Source: JTS-RE37 sp963756115 (GTDB lineage: Bacteria; Bacteroidota; Bacteroidia; Flavobacteriales; Flavobacteriaceae). Taken from it: 64,000 bases of DNA. Below are positions 24,820-34,940 of the stretch, one piece after another (the stretch's first letter is position 1; each line of letters begins with the position of its first letter). Location: assembly GCA_963756115.1 (NCBI GenBank), contig CAVWMN010000010.1, positions 806,001 to 870,000 on the forward strand. The letters run 5' to 3'. A program made the translations under genes and the position numbers. The notes under the pieces are model-generated. The model searched no databases and was not told the origin of the DNA. It saw only the letters and a program-made list of their open reading frames with translations.

Positions 24820-26916
24820 ATGATAATGTCCCGGCTACCTACCTATTCACCCGCCCTGATAAAGCGCTGCAAAAAAAGTATCGTTTTGATAGTGGTGCTG
24901 GTATGTACTATCGCCATGGGTACTGCCCAGGATAATGAAAAGGCCCATCTTGAAAAACAAATAGCCCGCCTGAAAGCCGCACACGGTTTTAAGGTAAATG
25001 ATACCAATTATATTAATTTGCTGAATGACCTGGCTAAGAAACAGCGCTATTACAAGGCAGACAGCCTCCTGCTCCTTTCCAGGCAGGCACTTAAATACAG
25101 CACCAGATCAAGATACCTGAAAGGAGAAAGCACGGCACTCCTCCGCCTGGGCGATTTCTACTCTGACCAGGGTAACAACGCCAAGGCTATCCAGTATTAC
25201 TGGAAATCCTCTGAAATTGCAAAAAAAATCCATAGCTATAGCCTATTGATTCGGTCACTGAACAACCTGGCCGGGGAATACACCTATAAAGGCGATTATG
25301 CCAAAGCTTTGAATGGGTACCTGGAGGCTATTGAACTTGCCGAGAAAGTCAATCAAAAAAATATGCTTTCCATCCTGAATGAAAATATAGCCAACCTCTA
25401 CGCATCTCAGAAGGATTATGAACAGTCCCTGGATTTTTATACAAAAGTCAAGAAGATCAATAATGAACTGGGGAATGAGATCTATATGGCGGAAACCACG
25501 AGTAACCTGGCATCGGTATATGCTGACATGGGGCAGCTGGAATACGCCATGTTCAATATCAATAAAAGTATCCGTACATTCGAACAAAAAGGGATACGGG
25601 ACTGGCTTGCATTTGCCTATGAGATCAAAGGAAAGGTGTACCTCAAAGAAGGTAAATACAAATGGGCGCTGTTCTGGTATAACCAAAGTAAGTTGCTGCA
25701 TGATAACCTGAATGATGACAGGGGCAAAATTGACCTGTTAAACGGGATGGCGGAAGCCTACCTGGCCCAGGGGAAGGATAAATTGTCCGAGAAACATGCC
25801 ATGGAGGCTTTTGAGATATCAAACCATATCCAATTTATGGAAGGCATCCTCAAGTGTTCCAAAACCTTGTACATGCTCCATAAAAACAAAGAGGATTATG
25901 TGGGGGCCCTTACCTATCACGAGATCTACCAAAAACTGTCGGATACCCTCACCAGGAATGAGAACAAGAAAAGTCTCACACTCTTCAAGACGAAAACTCA
26001 TTATGACGAACAGAAGGCCAACCTGATCCTCGCAAACGAGAAAGCACTGGCCAAACAACAATCCTATATATATGCCAGCCTGGTATTCCTATTGATCTTT
26101 ATAGGTATCACCCTTATTGTTTACCGGGGCCAAAAGGTTCAAAAGAAATTGAATGCCGAATTACAGGCAAACCAGGAGATCCTGGAAAAAAGGGAACAGG
26201 AACTGAATGAAAGCAATGATACCAAAACAAAGCTGTTCTCCATCATTGGTCATGACCTCCGCGGACCTATAGCAGCGCTCAACGGATTGCTGAACATGTT
26301 CAAAGACGGGGAAATAGGGAAAACAGAATTCCTTGCCTTTATGCCAAAGCTGCGGGATGACGTGGAACACATATCCTTTACCCTCAACAACCTGTTGTCC
26401 TGGGGTTATACCCAGATGAACGGATCCTATACCAAGCCAGCCACAATTCCTATAGATGCGCTGGTCACGGAAAACATACAACTGCTGTCTGAAATAGCCG
26501 ATAATAAATCCATCAAAATAGTCAGCAAAGTTTCTGAAAACACCTTATCCTGGGCAGACAGCAACCAGATCGACATCGTAGTCCGGAACCTGCTGAGCAA
26601 TGCGCTGAAATTTACCCCGGAAAACGGGATGGTCACCATCGAGGCTTATGAAAAAACCAAGTATTGGCAAGTGCTGGTACGGGATACCGGCATCGGCATG
26701 GAAAAGAGTGTTGTGGACAAACTATTTGTAAAGAATTCCAGTTATACCACCTACGGAACAAACAATGAAAAAGGCACCGGCCTGGGATTAGCCCTATGTA
26801 AGGAAATGGTGGAAAAGAATAATGGCCAGATTTGGGTAGACAGCATCCCCCGTAAAGGCACAACTTTCTATTTTACCTTGCCCAAATCCGAAAAAAAATA
26901 TAGCCAGGCGAGTTAA
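24820..26916 (+). CDS. TPR-containing sensor histidine kinase
   Basis: 698 residues. N-terminal signal anchor (about 18-38), then about six tetratricopeptide repeats (about 65-370) such as LLRLGDFYSDQGNNAKAIQY and NNLAGEYTYKGDYAKALNGY, one membrane helix (about 415-435), a coiled coil, a HisKA domain with the phospho-acceptor in FSIIGHDLRGPIAAL, and a HATPase domain (NLLSNALKFT, DTGIGM, GTGLGLALCKEM). The repeats would lie outside the inner membrane. No response regulator is adjacent, so the partner is elsewhere. An alternative ATG at 24826 would remove two residues. Confidence 0.92.
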   Translation: MIMSRLPTYSPALIKRCKKSIVLIVVLVCTIAMGTAQDNEKAHLEKQIARLKAAHGFKVNDTNYINLLNDLAKKQRYYKADSLLLLSRQALKYSTRSRYLKGESTALLRLGDFYSDQGNNAKAIQYYWKSSEIAKKIHSYSLLIRSLNNLAGEYTYKGDYAKALNGYLEAIELAEKVNQKNMLSILNENIANLYASQKDYEQSLDFYTKVKKINNELGNEIYMAETTSNLASVYADMGQLEYAMFNINKSIRTFEQKGIRDWLAFAYEIKGKVYLKEGKYKWALFWYNQSKLLHDNLNDDRGKIDLLNGMAEAYLAQGKDKLSEKHAMEAFEISNHIQFMEGILKCSKTLYMLHKNKEDYVGALTYHEIYQKLSDTLTRNENKKSLTLFKTKTHYDEQKANLILANEKALAKQQSYIYASLVFLLIFIGITLIVYRGQKVQKKLNAELQANQEILEKREQELNESNDTKTKLFSIIGHDLRGPIAALNGLLNMFKDGEIGKTEFLAFMPKLRDDVEHISFTLNNLLSWGYTQMNGSYTKPATIPIDALVTENIQLLSEIADNKSIKIVSKVSENTLSWADSNQIDIVVRNLLSNALKFTPENGMVTIEAYEKTKYWQVLVRDTGIGMEKSVVDKLFVKNSSYTTYGTNNEKGTGLGLALCKEMVEKNNGQIWVDSIPRKGTTFYFTLPKSEKKYSQAS

Positions 26917-27635
26917 ATAAGGGCATCCAGTCCTTTGACGGCCAGGTGTCGTTCTGTTGTAAACCCTTCCGCATATTCCACACCAACCAACCGCCCAAGA
27001 TCCCGTGCCCTGTATGCAATACTATCTGTAAAATTCTTGCTGCTGATAGGTGTTTCCGGCGCTTCGCTGGCGGGGTCATAAAACTGCGAAGCATATGCAG
27101 CAAGCGCTTCCAGTTTAACGTCAATGAAACCTGTAACATCCACCACAAAGTCCGGATGAAGGTTCTTCCACTGGATATAATGATATACCCGCTTAGGCCT
27201 CCAGGGTTCCTGCCACTGATCATCACCCGCGGCTTTGGTGTCAATTTTTACAAGGCCACTGAGGAAGCAGGCATCGCTTACCAGTTTGCTGCCTTTTGCA
27301 TGGTCTATATGCCGGTCCTCAACCGCGTTGCATAATACCACCTCCGGACGGAATTTCCGTATAGCGGAAATGACAGCCAGTTGGTGTTTGCGGTCATTCA
27401 CGAAGAAACCATCTTCGAAGCACAGGTTCTCACGAATGGCCAGACCCAGTATGTCGGCTGCCACTGCTGCTTCCTTTTCCCTTAGTTCGGCGCTGCCACG
27501 GGTGCCGAGTTCCCCCCTTGTAAGATCAATGATCCCAACTTTCTTTCCATTGGCTATTTCAAGTGCGATGGTAGCCCCCGCACCCAATTCGGCATCATCC
27601 GGATGGGATCCAAATACTAATATGTCTAATTTCAT
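26913..27635 (-). CDS. bshB1: Bacillithiol biosynthesis deacetylase BshB1
   Basis: 240 residues, LmbE/PIG-L fold. Zinc-site motif GSHPDDAELGAG near the N-terminus and DRHIDHAKGS (about 106-115), both typical of BshB1. It deacetylates N-acetylglucosaminyl-malate to glucosaminyl-malate, the second step of bacillithiol synthesis in the cytosol. Its stop overlaps the end of the convergent sensor kinase by 4 bp. The other bsh genes are not in the window. A cysteine/methionine PLP enzyme is encoded just upstream on the same strand. Confidence 0.93.
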   Translation of the reverse strand: MKLDILVFGSHPDDAELGAGATIALEIANGKKVGIIDLTRGELGTRGSAELREKEAAVAADILGLAIRENLCFEDGFFVNDRKHQLAVISAIRKFRPEVVLCNAVEDRHIDHAKGSKLVSDACFLSGLVKIDTKAAGDDQWQEPWRPKRVYHYIQWKNLHPDFVVDVTGFIDVKLEALAAYASQFYDPASEAPETPISSKNFTDSIAYRARDLGRLVGVEYAEGFTTERHLAVKGLDALI

Positions 27636-27744
27636 TTAATCACAGGTTTCATGCTAATGCTGTTATTTGCTTTAAGAACCTTTTCCGGCCCCGATAATAG
27701 GAATAGGTATGGATACTTCGGAGGCATAGCGGGTGGTGTTGAAC

Positions 27745-28923
27745 CTAGGAACTGACGGATTTCCCGACGCTTATGGTGTGGATGGCCTGTTCGATGTCTG
27801 CGATTAGGTCCTCCGGCTCCTCTATGCCCAGGGAGAACCGGATCAGTCCATCACGTATCCCCTGGCGCTGTCTTTCTTCTGCCGAAAGGGATGCATGGGA
27901 GGTTTTGGCCGGGGAAATCACCGTGCTTTCTACTCCCGCCAGGCTCATCACAGGCTTGATCAACCGCAGTTCTTTCTGGAAATCGGCGGCATTGAGGTGG
28001 GCATTCAGTTCAAAGGAGAGCATCCCTCCAAAACCATGCATCTGGGATTTGGCAAGCTCATGGTCCGGATGGGATGGCAGGCCGGGGTAGTAAACCCTTT
28101 CTATATCTAAATTGTCATGGAGATAGGCAGCCAAATGCATGGCATTGGCATTCTGCGCCTTTACCCGAAGCCCCAGGGTCTTCAAACTTCGATCTAATAG
28201 CCATACGGTATACTCGCTCAGGCTTCCCCCGAGGTTCCTGGCCAGCTTCATGATTGGTTCCATCAGTTTTTCTGAGGTTGCAATGGCACCGGCACATATA
28301 TCGGAATGGCCACCCATATATTTGGTGGCACTGTGTATCACCACATCGATCCCAAAGTCGATCGGATTCTGGTTCACGGGACTGGCGAATGTATTGTCTA
28401 TCATGGTAACCAGTCCATGTTTTCCGGCAATTTGAGCCACCGCTTTCAGGTCTGTTATTGTCAGCAACGGGTTAGACGGGGTTTCCACATAGATCACCTT
28501 CGTATTGTCCCGGACCTTGGCTTCAAAATCCTGAGGAGCCAGCCCCTCTGTAAAAGAATAGGATATTCCATATCGTTCAAACTGATCGGTTACCAGACTA
28601 TAGGTGCCACCGTATAACATATTCTGCAAAACCACATGGTCACCGGCACCCAGGAACGCAAGCAGGGCAGTGCTCACGGCTGCCATCCCGCTGCCAAAGA
28701 CCAGCGCGGTTTCAGCGTGTTCCAGCGCAGCGATCTTTTCCGACAGGCCGTGTTGGTTTGGCGTATTAAAGTAACGCGGGTAGCGTTTGATATCCACATC
28801 GTCGAATGCATACGCGGTCCCCATATAAAGCGGGGAAACACCGGATTTGTATGTATCATCCTTAATTTCACCGGTATGGGTGCAAATGGTATTGATTCCC
28901 TTCGATCTGTCTGCCATATTCAT
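27745..28923 (-). CDS. Cys/Met-metabolism PLP enzyme (cystathionine gamma-synthase/lyase type)
   Basis: 392 residues from ATG AAT ATG at 28923. PLP fold type I with the Schiff-base Lys in HSATKYMGGHSD and cofactor-binding segments FGSGMAAVSTALLAFL, VYVETPSNPLL and MIDNTFASP. It acts in trans-sulfuration: forming cystathionine or sulfhydrylating an activated homoserine, or splitting cystathionine to cysteine. Family subtype cannot be settled by eye. It is 110 bp upstream of bshB1 on the same strand; cysteine supply for bacillithiol would be a sensible link (inference). Confidence 0.9.
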   Translation of the reverse strand: MNMADRSKGINTICTHTGEIKDDTYKSGVSPLYMGTAYAFDDVDIKRYPRYFNTPNQHGLSEKIAALEHAETALVFGSGMAAVSTALLAFLGAGDHVVLQNMLYGGTYSLVTDQFERYGISYSFTEGLAPQDFEAKVRDNTKVIYVETPSNPLLTITDLKAVAQIAGKHGLVTMIDNTFASPVNQNPIDFGIDVVIHSATKYMGGHSDICAGAIATSEKLMEPIMKLARNLGGSLSEYTVWLLDRSLKTLGLRVKAQNANAMHLAAYLHDNLDIERVYYPGLPSHPDHELAKSQMHGFGGMLSFELNAHLNAADFQKELRLIKPVMSLAGVESTVISPAKTSHASLSAEERQRQGIRDGLIRFSLGIEEPEDLIADIEQAIHTISVGKSVSS

Positions 28924-28938
28924 TTGTTTTAAGTGGCC

Positions 28939-28954
28939 CAAAGTTACAAAAATA
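28939..28954 (-). promoter_or_regulatory. Promoter boxes for the PLP enzyme
   Basis: Two overlapping -7 candidates on the minus strand: TAACTTTG (plus 28939-28946) and TATTTTTG (plus 28947-28954), 16-24 bp before the start. No clear -33 TTG. Confidence 0.45.
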
Positions 28955-29278
28955 GACTAAACCAGAACCTTTTTCAGGCAGCATCCCGGAAACCATCCTA
29001 CCGGCTGAATAAAGAACATCTACTCCGTCAAATTTCAAAGTATTTCAGTTGCAGGCTGCCTGCTGCGGCACCGGATTGCAGCATACGGACAATCCCTCAA
29101 AAAATCCGGCAACGTATGCATGCCAGGTTCCGGCATCAATCTATTGGAGCGCCCCAAACCACCCATGATCCTGTTGCACTAACTTTAAACGGGAACGGGC
29201 ACTTTTATGCTATACTAAAGGAAGCCCAAAATCGTTACTCTAGTACCGGGCCGGGTGGCCCCTGAAAAAATTTGTTAG
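28955..29278. other. Intergenic region between divergent genes
   Basis: About 325 bp with no credible gene. No conserved motif recognised apart from the promoter boxes at its left edge. Confidence 0.5.
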
Positions 29279-30076
29279 ATGACGTTGAAGAATTATACTA
29301 TTTCCCTGTTGGTTGTCGCGATATGCATATCCTGTTCCAAAGATTCCGGAACCAAGACCATTACTGATGAGAACGGCGACCCTGCAACTGTAGATATTAC
29401 CGGCAACCAGAAATCGGTTGGGGAAAGTGCAGAGGAACTCCTTGCGGCCGACCCTTTTGACAGTCTCAGGGTTGCCATACACTATGTATCCGGACTCAAA
29501 CCTACAGCCAATACCATTTCAAATTTTGAATCCTTCCTTGAAGATCGGTTGCATAAGCCCGGGGGTATAACCATTACCCTGGAGGAGATTGCTTCCCCTG
29601 GACAGTCCACGTACAGCATCACCGATATCCTGGCCCTCGAAGACCAAATGCGAACTGCTTATAATAAAGCAGGTGAAGTTGCGGTTTTCGGTCTTTATAT
29701 CGATGGAGAATACTCGGAAAATACGGAAAACGGTTCGGTTTTAGGGGTCGCATACCGGAATACCTCTTTTGTGATCTTCGAAGAAACCATTCAAAGTTTC
29801 AGCGGTCGGCCATTGGCGCCGAGTACCACGGTACTTGAGACCACCGTACTGAATCATGAATTCGGCCATTTGCTGGGGCTGGTGAATGCCGGTACCCCTT
29901 TAAAAAGCGACCATCAGGATGTATCGCATGGCAGGCATTGCACTGTTGAAGACTGCCTGATGTACTGGACGGCGGAGACGGGAGAAGGGCTTCTTAATAT
30001 GATCAGCGGGGGGGCTATCCCTACGCTCGATTCACAGTGCCTGTCAGATCTGGAGGCTAACGGTGGAAAATTATAA
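29279..30076 (+). CDS. Zincin-type metalloprotease lipoprotein
   Basis: 265 residues. Lipobox ICISC (Cys18). The metal site LNHEFGHLLGLVNAGTP (about residues 195-211) has the HExxHxxG signature with a downstream acidic/histidine segment SDHQD, as in flavobacterial 'membrane metalloproteases'. The rest is an alpha/beta domain without other motifs. It is expected to be tethered at the outer face of a membrane and to cleave proteins. It converges on the CcsBA gene; no partner. Confidence 0.85.
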   Translation: MTLKNYTISLLVVAICISCSKDSGTKTITDENGDPATVDITGNQKSVGESAEELLAADPFDSLRVAIHYVSGLKPTANTISNFESFLEDRLHKPGGITITLEEIASPGQSTYSITDILALEDQMRTAYNKAGEVAVFGLYIDGEYSENTENGSVLGVAYRNTSFVIFEETIQSFSGRPLAPSTTVLETTVLNHEFGHLLGLVNAGTPLKSDHQDVSHGRHCTVEDCLMYWTAETGEGLLNMISGGAIPTLDSQCLSDLEANGGKL

Positions 30077-30090
30077 GGGCCTGCATCCCG

Positions 30091-33000
30091 TTATTCGGCA
30101 TAGTGTACCCTAAATCTCCAGTAACTGATACCTCCCAGCAGCACCACCCCACTTACCACGTACCAGATAAACGCCGGGGTGATCACCTGTGCACCGCTGG
30201 CATAGCTATGCAGTCCAACCAAATAGAAATTGACTCCAAAATAGGTCATCATAATGCTTCCAAAAGCCACTACCGTGAGGAAATTGAAGGTCCATCTGCT
30301 CCTGAGTCCGGGCACGAGCCGGGTATGGACGACAAAAGCATAGATCATAATGGATATCAGTGCCCAGGTTTCCTTGGGATCCCAACCCCAGTAGCGGCCC
30401 CAGCTTTCATTTGCCCATTGACCCCCGAGGAAATTCCCGATTGTCAGCATGATCAAGCCTACTGTAATGCTGAGTTCATTTATAATGGTAAGTTCCTTCA
30501 GGTTGATGACCATCCGTTTTTTGTTCCTGCTGTTGGTAAGGATAATGAGCAACAGGCAAACAATCCCCAGGATCATCCCCACGGTAAGCGGGCCATAACT
30601 GCCCACGATCACTGCAACATGGACCATCAGCCAATAACTGTCCAGCACCGGCACCAGGTTGGCAATAGAAGGATCCACCCAGCTTTGATGTGCAATCCAC
30701 AATAACATGGAGGTAACGAAGGCCGTTGCCGCAATGGTCATCTCGCTTTTCTTACTGAACAGCAACCCCATCCCCAGGGTCGCCCAGGAAACGTATAAAA
30801 TACTTTCATAGGCATCACTCCAGGGCGCATGGCCTGAGATATACCAGCGAAGGCCCAATCCTGCTGTATGCCAGATAAAAAATACGAAGATCAGCCCTTT
30901 GAAGAAATAGGTAAGTACCCGCCAGACCTCCCTGTCGCGGAAGATACGCAGGATGAGGACCACAAACATCAGGATCCCGGCCAGGGCATAGTACTTGTAC
31001 AACCTGTTGAAAATATCGAGGCGGTTGTATATTATTTCGGTCTTCACCTTTTTATCAGACGGCAATACCTCACTGCCGTGGTTTACCTGGTTCTGGTGGA
31101 AGGCCTCCAATAATTTATTTGCTTCGGAATAATCCCCTGTCGGGATAGCCCGTTGCAGGGACATCAGGTAATACGGAATTGCATTTTTGATGAAATTGGC
31201 ATACAGTGAATCGGCTACCTTATATTGCCCGGACCGCAATTCCACGGAGGAGATCCATTTGTTGTTCTCGTCGTCGAGCAAGGGGTAAATCTTGATTATT
31301 TCCCCGCTCAACGCCCTGTCTAAAAGGCTCAGGCGGAAATAGGCATCTTTAAAATCCTGCTGAAATTTATTAGGGTTGGTGGTTGCAAAGGCTTCCTGAA
31401 GGTAGGGCCCGAGTTTATTCTGTCCCTTCTCATCAAAGAAGTCGGTCGCTTTTACCTGCTGTTGGCCTTTGGGGATCCCAATGATCTTACGGATACTATC
31501 GTTCTGCCCCTTTTTGTCCAGGCTTATAAACTCCGTATTGTACCACAACCCGGGGTTCAGCATCATGGATATAAATACCTGGTCTGCATTGAGGCCCTGG
31601 TAATCACCTTTAAAGCTCAGTTTTCGCAAGAGTTCGGAGGCGAAGGTATTGATGGGTTTCATCCTGCCGCCCTCATCCTGTATGACCAATTCCCCGAATT
31701 TTGCCGCATGCTCTTCTGTAACGGTAGTGGAATGCAACAGCGAATCGAGTTGCCGTTGGGACGGGCCCTGCCTATGGATATGCGTATCATCCCGGTCCGG
31801 TGTCTGGGCCTGGGTGCCCACAAGGCCTCCCAATAGCAGCAGAATCAGGGTGGTGAGGGCCTGTTTTTTCTTTTTCAGCTTATCCAGGGATTTTCCGAGG
31901 CTCTTAAATCGTGTCTTCCCAAAGAACATGATACCCATCAGGCCAATATACAAGAGGAAATAACCCGTATAGGTAATTCCAGTTCCCCACCTGTCATGGT
32001 TTACGGAGAGGATAGTCCCGCGCTCATCGGCATCAAAACTGGCCTGGAAGAAGCGGTAACCCTGGTGGTCCAGTACATGGTTCATGTAAATATCGTAATC
32101 AAAGGGGCGTTCATCCTCTACCGTAATTTTACTCATAAAGGACGCATACCCTTTTTCGGTACCGGGATATTTCTCCGCAATAAAATCGGACAGCCGGATA
32201 CTAAACGGCAGCTCATAAACCTTGGAACCGTACCGCAGACTGAAATCAAGTCCGCCAACCCGGAACTTTTGCGTAAAATCAGCAGGCCCCTTCCCCCCGA
32301 GCAATTTCTTCTGCACTGTTTCCCCGTTGGAGGATACCGCCACTACCAATGCATCCTGGGAGGCTTCCGTCTGTTCAGCCTGTGGGATTTCAACGATGCC
32401 ATAGGTGCCTTTGACGAGGGAATCCGGAATTACAAACTGCATGGACCCAACGGAGTACAGGGAGCGGAGCTGCAGGGGTTGCAGGCTATCCTTTGGCAGC
32501 TCACCCCGGAACTGGTCCGCCATCCGCATAAAATTCCCTTCGTAGGGGGAACGGATCTGGTAGGTACTGTCTGTTGTGAATATATTGATGGCACCGTCAG
32601 TTGGGGTGTTGAGCGCGAACAAAATGTTATGGATGTTGGCGACCTTGCCGTTCTCCAGGTAGTGTTCATGGCGGGTCCCATCCCCTGCTTCAACGATTTG
32701 GAGGAATTCCGCTCCGGTTTCATCCGGAATCAACCCTTCGCGGGCACCCTTGATAAAGCCCACATAGGATATGGTAAACTCCTGCCCGTTGTAATCATTG
32801 CGCCAGGGAAGTGAGGATTTAATGCCTTCTTCCGTAACTATAAGGTCATCTTCTATCGGTTTGCGTTTCGGTTCGCCATTGATCTCTCCATCCACATAGG
32901 CCGTCAGAAAGGTTTTATCAGAATAAAATACATTTTCGGAAGTTCCTTCCCGGATGGGCATCATCCCTTCAAAACTGATATAGCGTGTTACAAAGGCGCC

Positions 33001-33273
33001 TATGATGATCAGGATCCAGGAAAGGTGCAATACCAGTACCGGCCATTTCTTCCAGCGCAGCAACCGGTACCGGAACATGTTGCCGATGAAATTAATTACA
33101 AAAAACAGCATGATGGCTTCAAACCACCAGCTGTTATAGATCCAGATACGGGCCGTTTCCGTACTGTACCAGCTCTCAATAAAGGTTCCAAAAGCCATGG
33201 AGGTTGCAAAAACCAGGAAGAGGATGGCCATTAAACGCGTCGAGAAAAAAATATTCTTTAAGGTACGTGTCAT
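30091..33273 (-). CDS. Fused cytochrome c biogenesis protein CcsBA
   Basis: 1060 residues, joining a ResB/CcsB half (membrane helices near 10-30, 50-70, 80-100 and after a large outside domain at about 420-445) to a ResC/CcsA half with about eight helices (about 735-1050). The haem-handling WWD-type motif is SWGRYWGWDPKETWALIS. The linker region (about 485-735) contains a large outside domain. The protein carries haem out and attaches it to the CXXCH sites of c-type cytochromes (system II). Fused forms of about this size are usual in Bacteroidota. Single-gene unit. Confidence 0.93.
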   Translation of the reverse strand: MTRTLKNIFFSTRLMAILFLVFATSMAFGTFIESWYSTETARIWIYNSWWFEAIMLFFVINFIGNMFRYRLLRWKKWPVLVLHLSWILIIIGAFVTRYISFEGMMPIREGTSENVFYSDKTFLTAYVDGEINGEPKRKPIEDDLIVTEEGIKSSLPWRNDYNGQEFTISYVGFIKGAREGLIPDETGAEFLQIVEAGDGTRHEHYLENGKVANIHNILFALNTPTDGAINIFTTDSTYQIRSPYEGNFMRMADQFRGELPKDSLQPLQLRSLYSVGSMQFVIPDSLVKGTYGIVEIPQAEQTEASQDALVVAVSSNGETVQKKLLGGKGPADFTQKFRVGGLDFSLRYGSKVYELPFSIRLSDFIAEKYPGTEKGYASFMSKITVEDERPFDYDIYMNHVLDHQGYRFFQASFDADERGTILSVNHDRWGTGITYTGYFLLYIGLMGIMFFGKTRFKSLGKSLDKLKKKKQALTTLILLLLGGLVGTQAQTPDRDDTHIHRQGPSQRQLDSLLHSTTVTEEHAAKFGELVIQDEGGRMKPINTFASELLRKLSFKGDYQGLNADQVFISMMLNPGLWYNTEFISLDKKGQNDSIRKIIGIPKGQQQVKATDFFDEKGQNKLGPYLQEAFATTNPNKFQQDFKDAYFRLSLLDRALSGEIIKIYPLLDDENNKWISSVELRSGQYKVADSLYANFIKNAIPYYLMSLQRAIPTGDYSEANKLLEAFHQNQVNHGSEVLPSDKKVKTEIIYNRLDIFNRLYKYYALAGILMFVVLILRIFRDREVWRVLTYFFKGLIFVFFIWHTAGLGLRWYISGHAPWSDAYESILYVSWATLGMGLLFSKKSEMTIAATAFVTSMLLWIAHQSWVDPSIANLVPVLDSYWLMVHVAVIVGSYGPLTVGMILGIVCLLLIILTNSRNKKRMVINLKELTIINELSITVGLIMLTIGNFLGGQWANESWGRYWGWDPKETWALISIMIYAFVVHTRLVPGLRSRWTFNFLTVVAFGSIMMTYFGVNFYLVGLHSYASGAQVITPAFIWYVVSGVVLLGGISYWRFRVHYAE

Positions 33274-33303
33274 TATCGCTGGATGCGTTGCAATTTAAGT
33301 CTG

Positions 33304-33311
33304 CAAAATTA
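33304..33311 (-). promoter_or_regulatory. -7 box of the CcsBA gene
   Basis: Minus-strand TAATTTTG (matches TAnnTTTG), 30 bp before the ATG at 33273. Confidence 0.5.
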
Positions 33312-33553
33312 AGGTATTTAAAGGTAATATGTAGCGAATTAACAAAGCCTATTTGCCGCAGTTGTCCGGCTATCTCGATCCAGGCGGCGCGAATTGCGAT
33401 AAAGTGGCCGTTGCCAAAGCCGGAGAGCCGGTTTCTGAAGTATTGTTCCTGTATGATGAAGGCCGAAGCGTTACAGATAAGGACGCATCCGGAATTTTAG
33501 TATCCTTTCCGGCATTGCTGCGTAGGGATTGAATATATCCTTATTTTAGCGGC

Positions 33554-34333
33554 ATGACCAAAATCGTTATCATCGGCACCGGGAATGTTGCACGTCACCT
33601 GTTCGACGCTTTCCAGCAGCACAGCAGCGTGGCGGTGGTTCAGGTCCTGGGCAGGAATACAACAGCACTGCGCTATTTTAAAGCAGCTCCTGAATCGGGT
33701 ACGGAGCTTGCAAAAATAGCGCAGGCCGATATATATATCATCGCTGTAAGTGATGATGCCATATACGCTGTTTGTGAAGAGCTTAAGTTATCAGATAAAC
33801 TAGTAGTTCATTGTTCCGGAAGCCTGGAAATGACCGCTTTGCCCACTTCCATCCGGCGGGGGGTCTTTTATCCGGTACAGACCTTCAGCCGGGGCCGGAA
33901 AGTCGATTTCAGGGAAGTCCCCATCTGCATTGAGGCGGAAAATAAACGCGATTTGGCGGTGCTGAAGGCGCTGGCAACCATCCTTTCCAGCCATGTCTAT
34001 GAAGTAAATTCACAACAGCGAAGCCAGGTCCACCTGGCTGCGGTTTTTGTAAATAATTTTACCAATTACCTCTATGGAGTGGGTGCGGAAATATGCCGGG
34101 AAAATGGACTGCCTTTTGAAATTTTACAACCCCTGATACAGGAAACAGCCGCAAAGATCCAGGAAGTACCCCCTATTGCTGCACAGACGGGGCCTGCCAG
34201 GCGTGGGGATAAAGGGACCATTACAAAACACCTTGGATTATTACAGCAAAAAAACCATGGAGAGATCTATTCCCTGCTCAGCCGAGCTATAGAAGATGCC
34301 TGCACGGACCAAAAGGGAATGGTACCCAGGTAA
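33554..34333 (+). CDS. DUF2520 Rossmann-fold oxidoreductase-like protein
   Basis: 259 residues. N-terminal NAD(P)-binding Rossmann domain with IVIIGTGNVARHLF, then a helical C-terminal domain (about 140-255) with HLAAVFVNNFTNYLY and TGPARRGDKGTITKHL, the arrangement of DUF2520 proteins related to pyrroline-5-carboxylate reductase and 6-phosphogluconate dehydrogenase-like enzymes. Substrate unknown. In Flavobacteriia it is habitually followed by kdsC and maf, as here, forming a housekeeping cluster. Confidence 0.88.
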   Translation: MTKIVIIGTGNVARHLFDAFQQHSSVAVVQVLGRNTTALRYFKAAPESGTELAKIAQADIYIIAVSDDAIYAVCEELKLSDKLVVHCSGSLEMTALPTSIRRGVFYPVQTFSRGRKVDFREVPICIEAENKRDLAVLKALATILSSHVYEVNSQQRSQVHLAAVFVNNFTNYLYGVGAEICRENGLPFEILQPLIQETAAKIQEVPPIAAQTGPARRGDKGTITKHLGLLQQKNHGEIYSLLSRAIEDACTDQKGMVPR

Positions 34334-34412
34334 GGGTATCCCGTAAACGAATATAAAAGTTGTAAACCGCCCCGTTTTGGCAGAGATCGGGGAAATCGAA
34401 TAAGAATTAAAT

Positions 34413-34940
34413 ATGAAGCAAAGTTATAAGGAATACCTGAAAGATATCACCACTTTCGTTTTTGACGTGGATGGCGTATTTACAGATGGGTCCGTTCTGG
34501 TTGCTACAGACGGGGAACTTTTGAGGCGCATGAGCGTAAAGGACGGGTATGCCCTGAAAACGGCGATACAGAAAGGCTATAAGGTCTGTATCATCAGTGG
34601 GGGCACCAACGAAGGGGTTAAAATAAGGCTCAGCGGCTTGGGTGTAACCGATATTTACCTGGGAGCCCACCATAAGGAAGACCCGTTAACGGATTACCTC
34701 GTCCGAAATGACATACATATTGGAAATGTGCTGTATATGGGTGATGACCTCCCGGATATACCCCCTATGGAAAAAGTCCGGATAGCCTGCTGCCCCCAGG
34801 ATGCTGTGCCGGAAGTCAAGGCAATCTGCAGCTATGTTTCCCATAAAAAGGGCGGGGACGGATGTGTGCGCGATGTTATAGAACAAGTCCTGAAAGTAAG
34901 GGGGGACTGGTATGATAACTTCAGCGCGACGAATGACTGA
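34413..34940 (+). CDS. kdsC: KdsC-type HAD phosphatase
   Basis: 175 residues. C0-type HAD hydrolase without cap: nucleophile motif FVFDVDGVFTDG, motif II IISGGTN, and the acidic pair in LYMGDDLPDIPPM. KdsC removes phosphate from KDO 8-phosphate, making the KDO sugar for the lipid A core. The length matches the family. The last codons overlap the start of maf (ATGACTGA), showing coupling. Confidence 0.9.
   Translation: MKQSYKEYLKDITTFVFDVDGVFTDGSVLVATDGELLRRMSVKDGYALKTAIQKGYKVCIISGGTNEGVKIRLSGLGVTDIYLGAHHKEDPLTDYLVRNDIHIGNVLYMGDDLPDIPPMEKVRIACCPQDAVPEVKAICSYVSHKKGGDGCVRDVIEQVLKVRGDWYDNFSATND

Noticed and set aside
30103..30705. 200-codon plus-strand frame opposite the CcsBA gene
   Set aside because: Shadow of the opposite strand; the CcsBA product has the WGWDPKETW signature and correct length.
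33353..33532. 59-codon frame (TTG start) upstream of the DUF2520 gene
   Set aside because: Codon use is protein-like but there is no ATG, no recognised family and its right part would overlap the promoter area of the next gene; it may be a relic.
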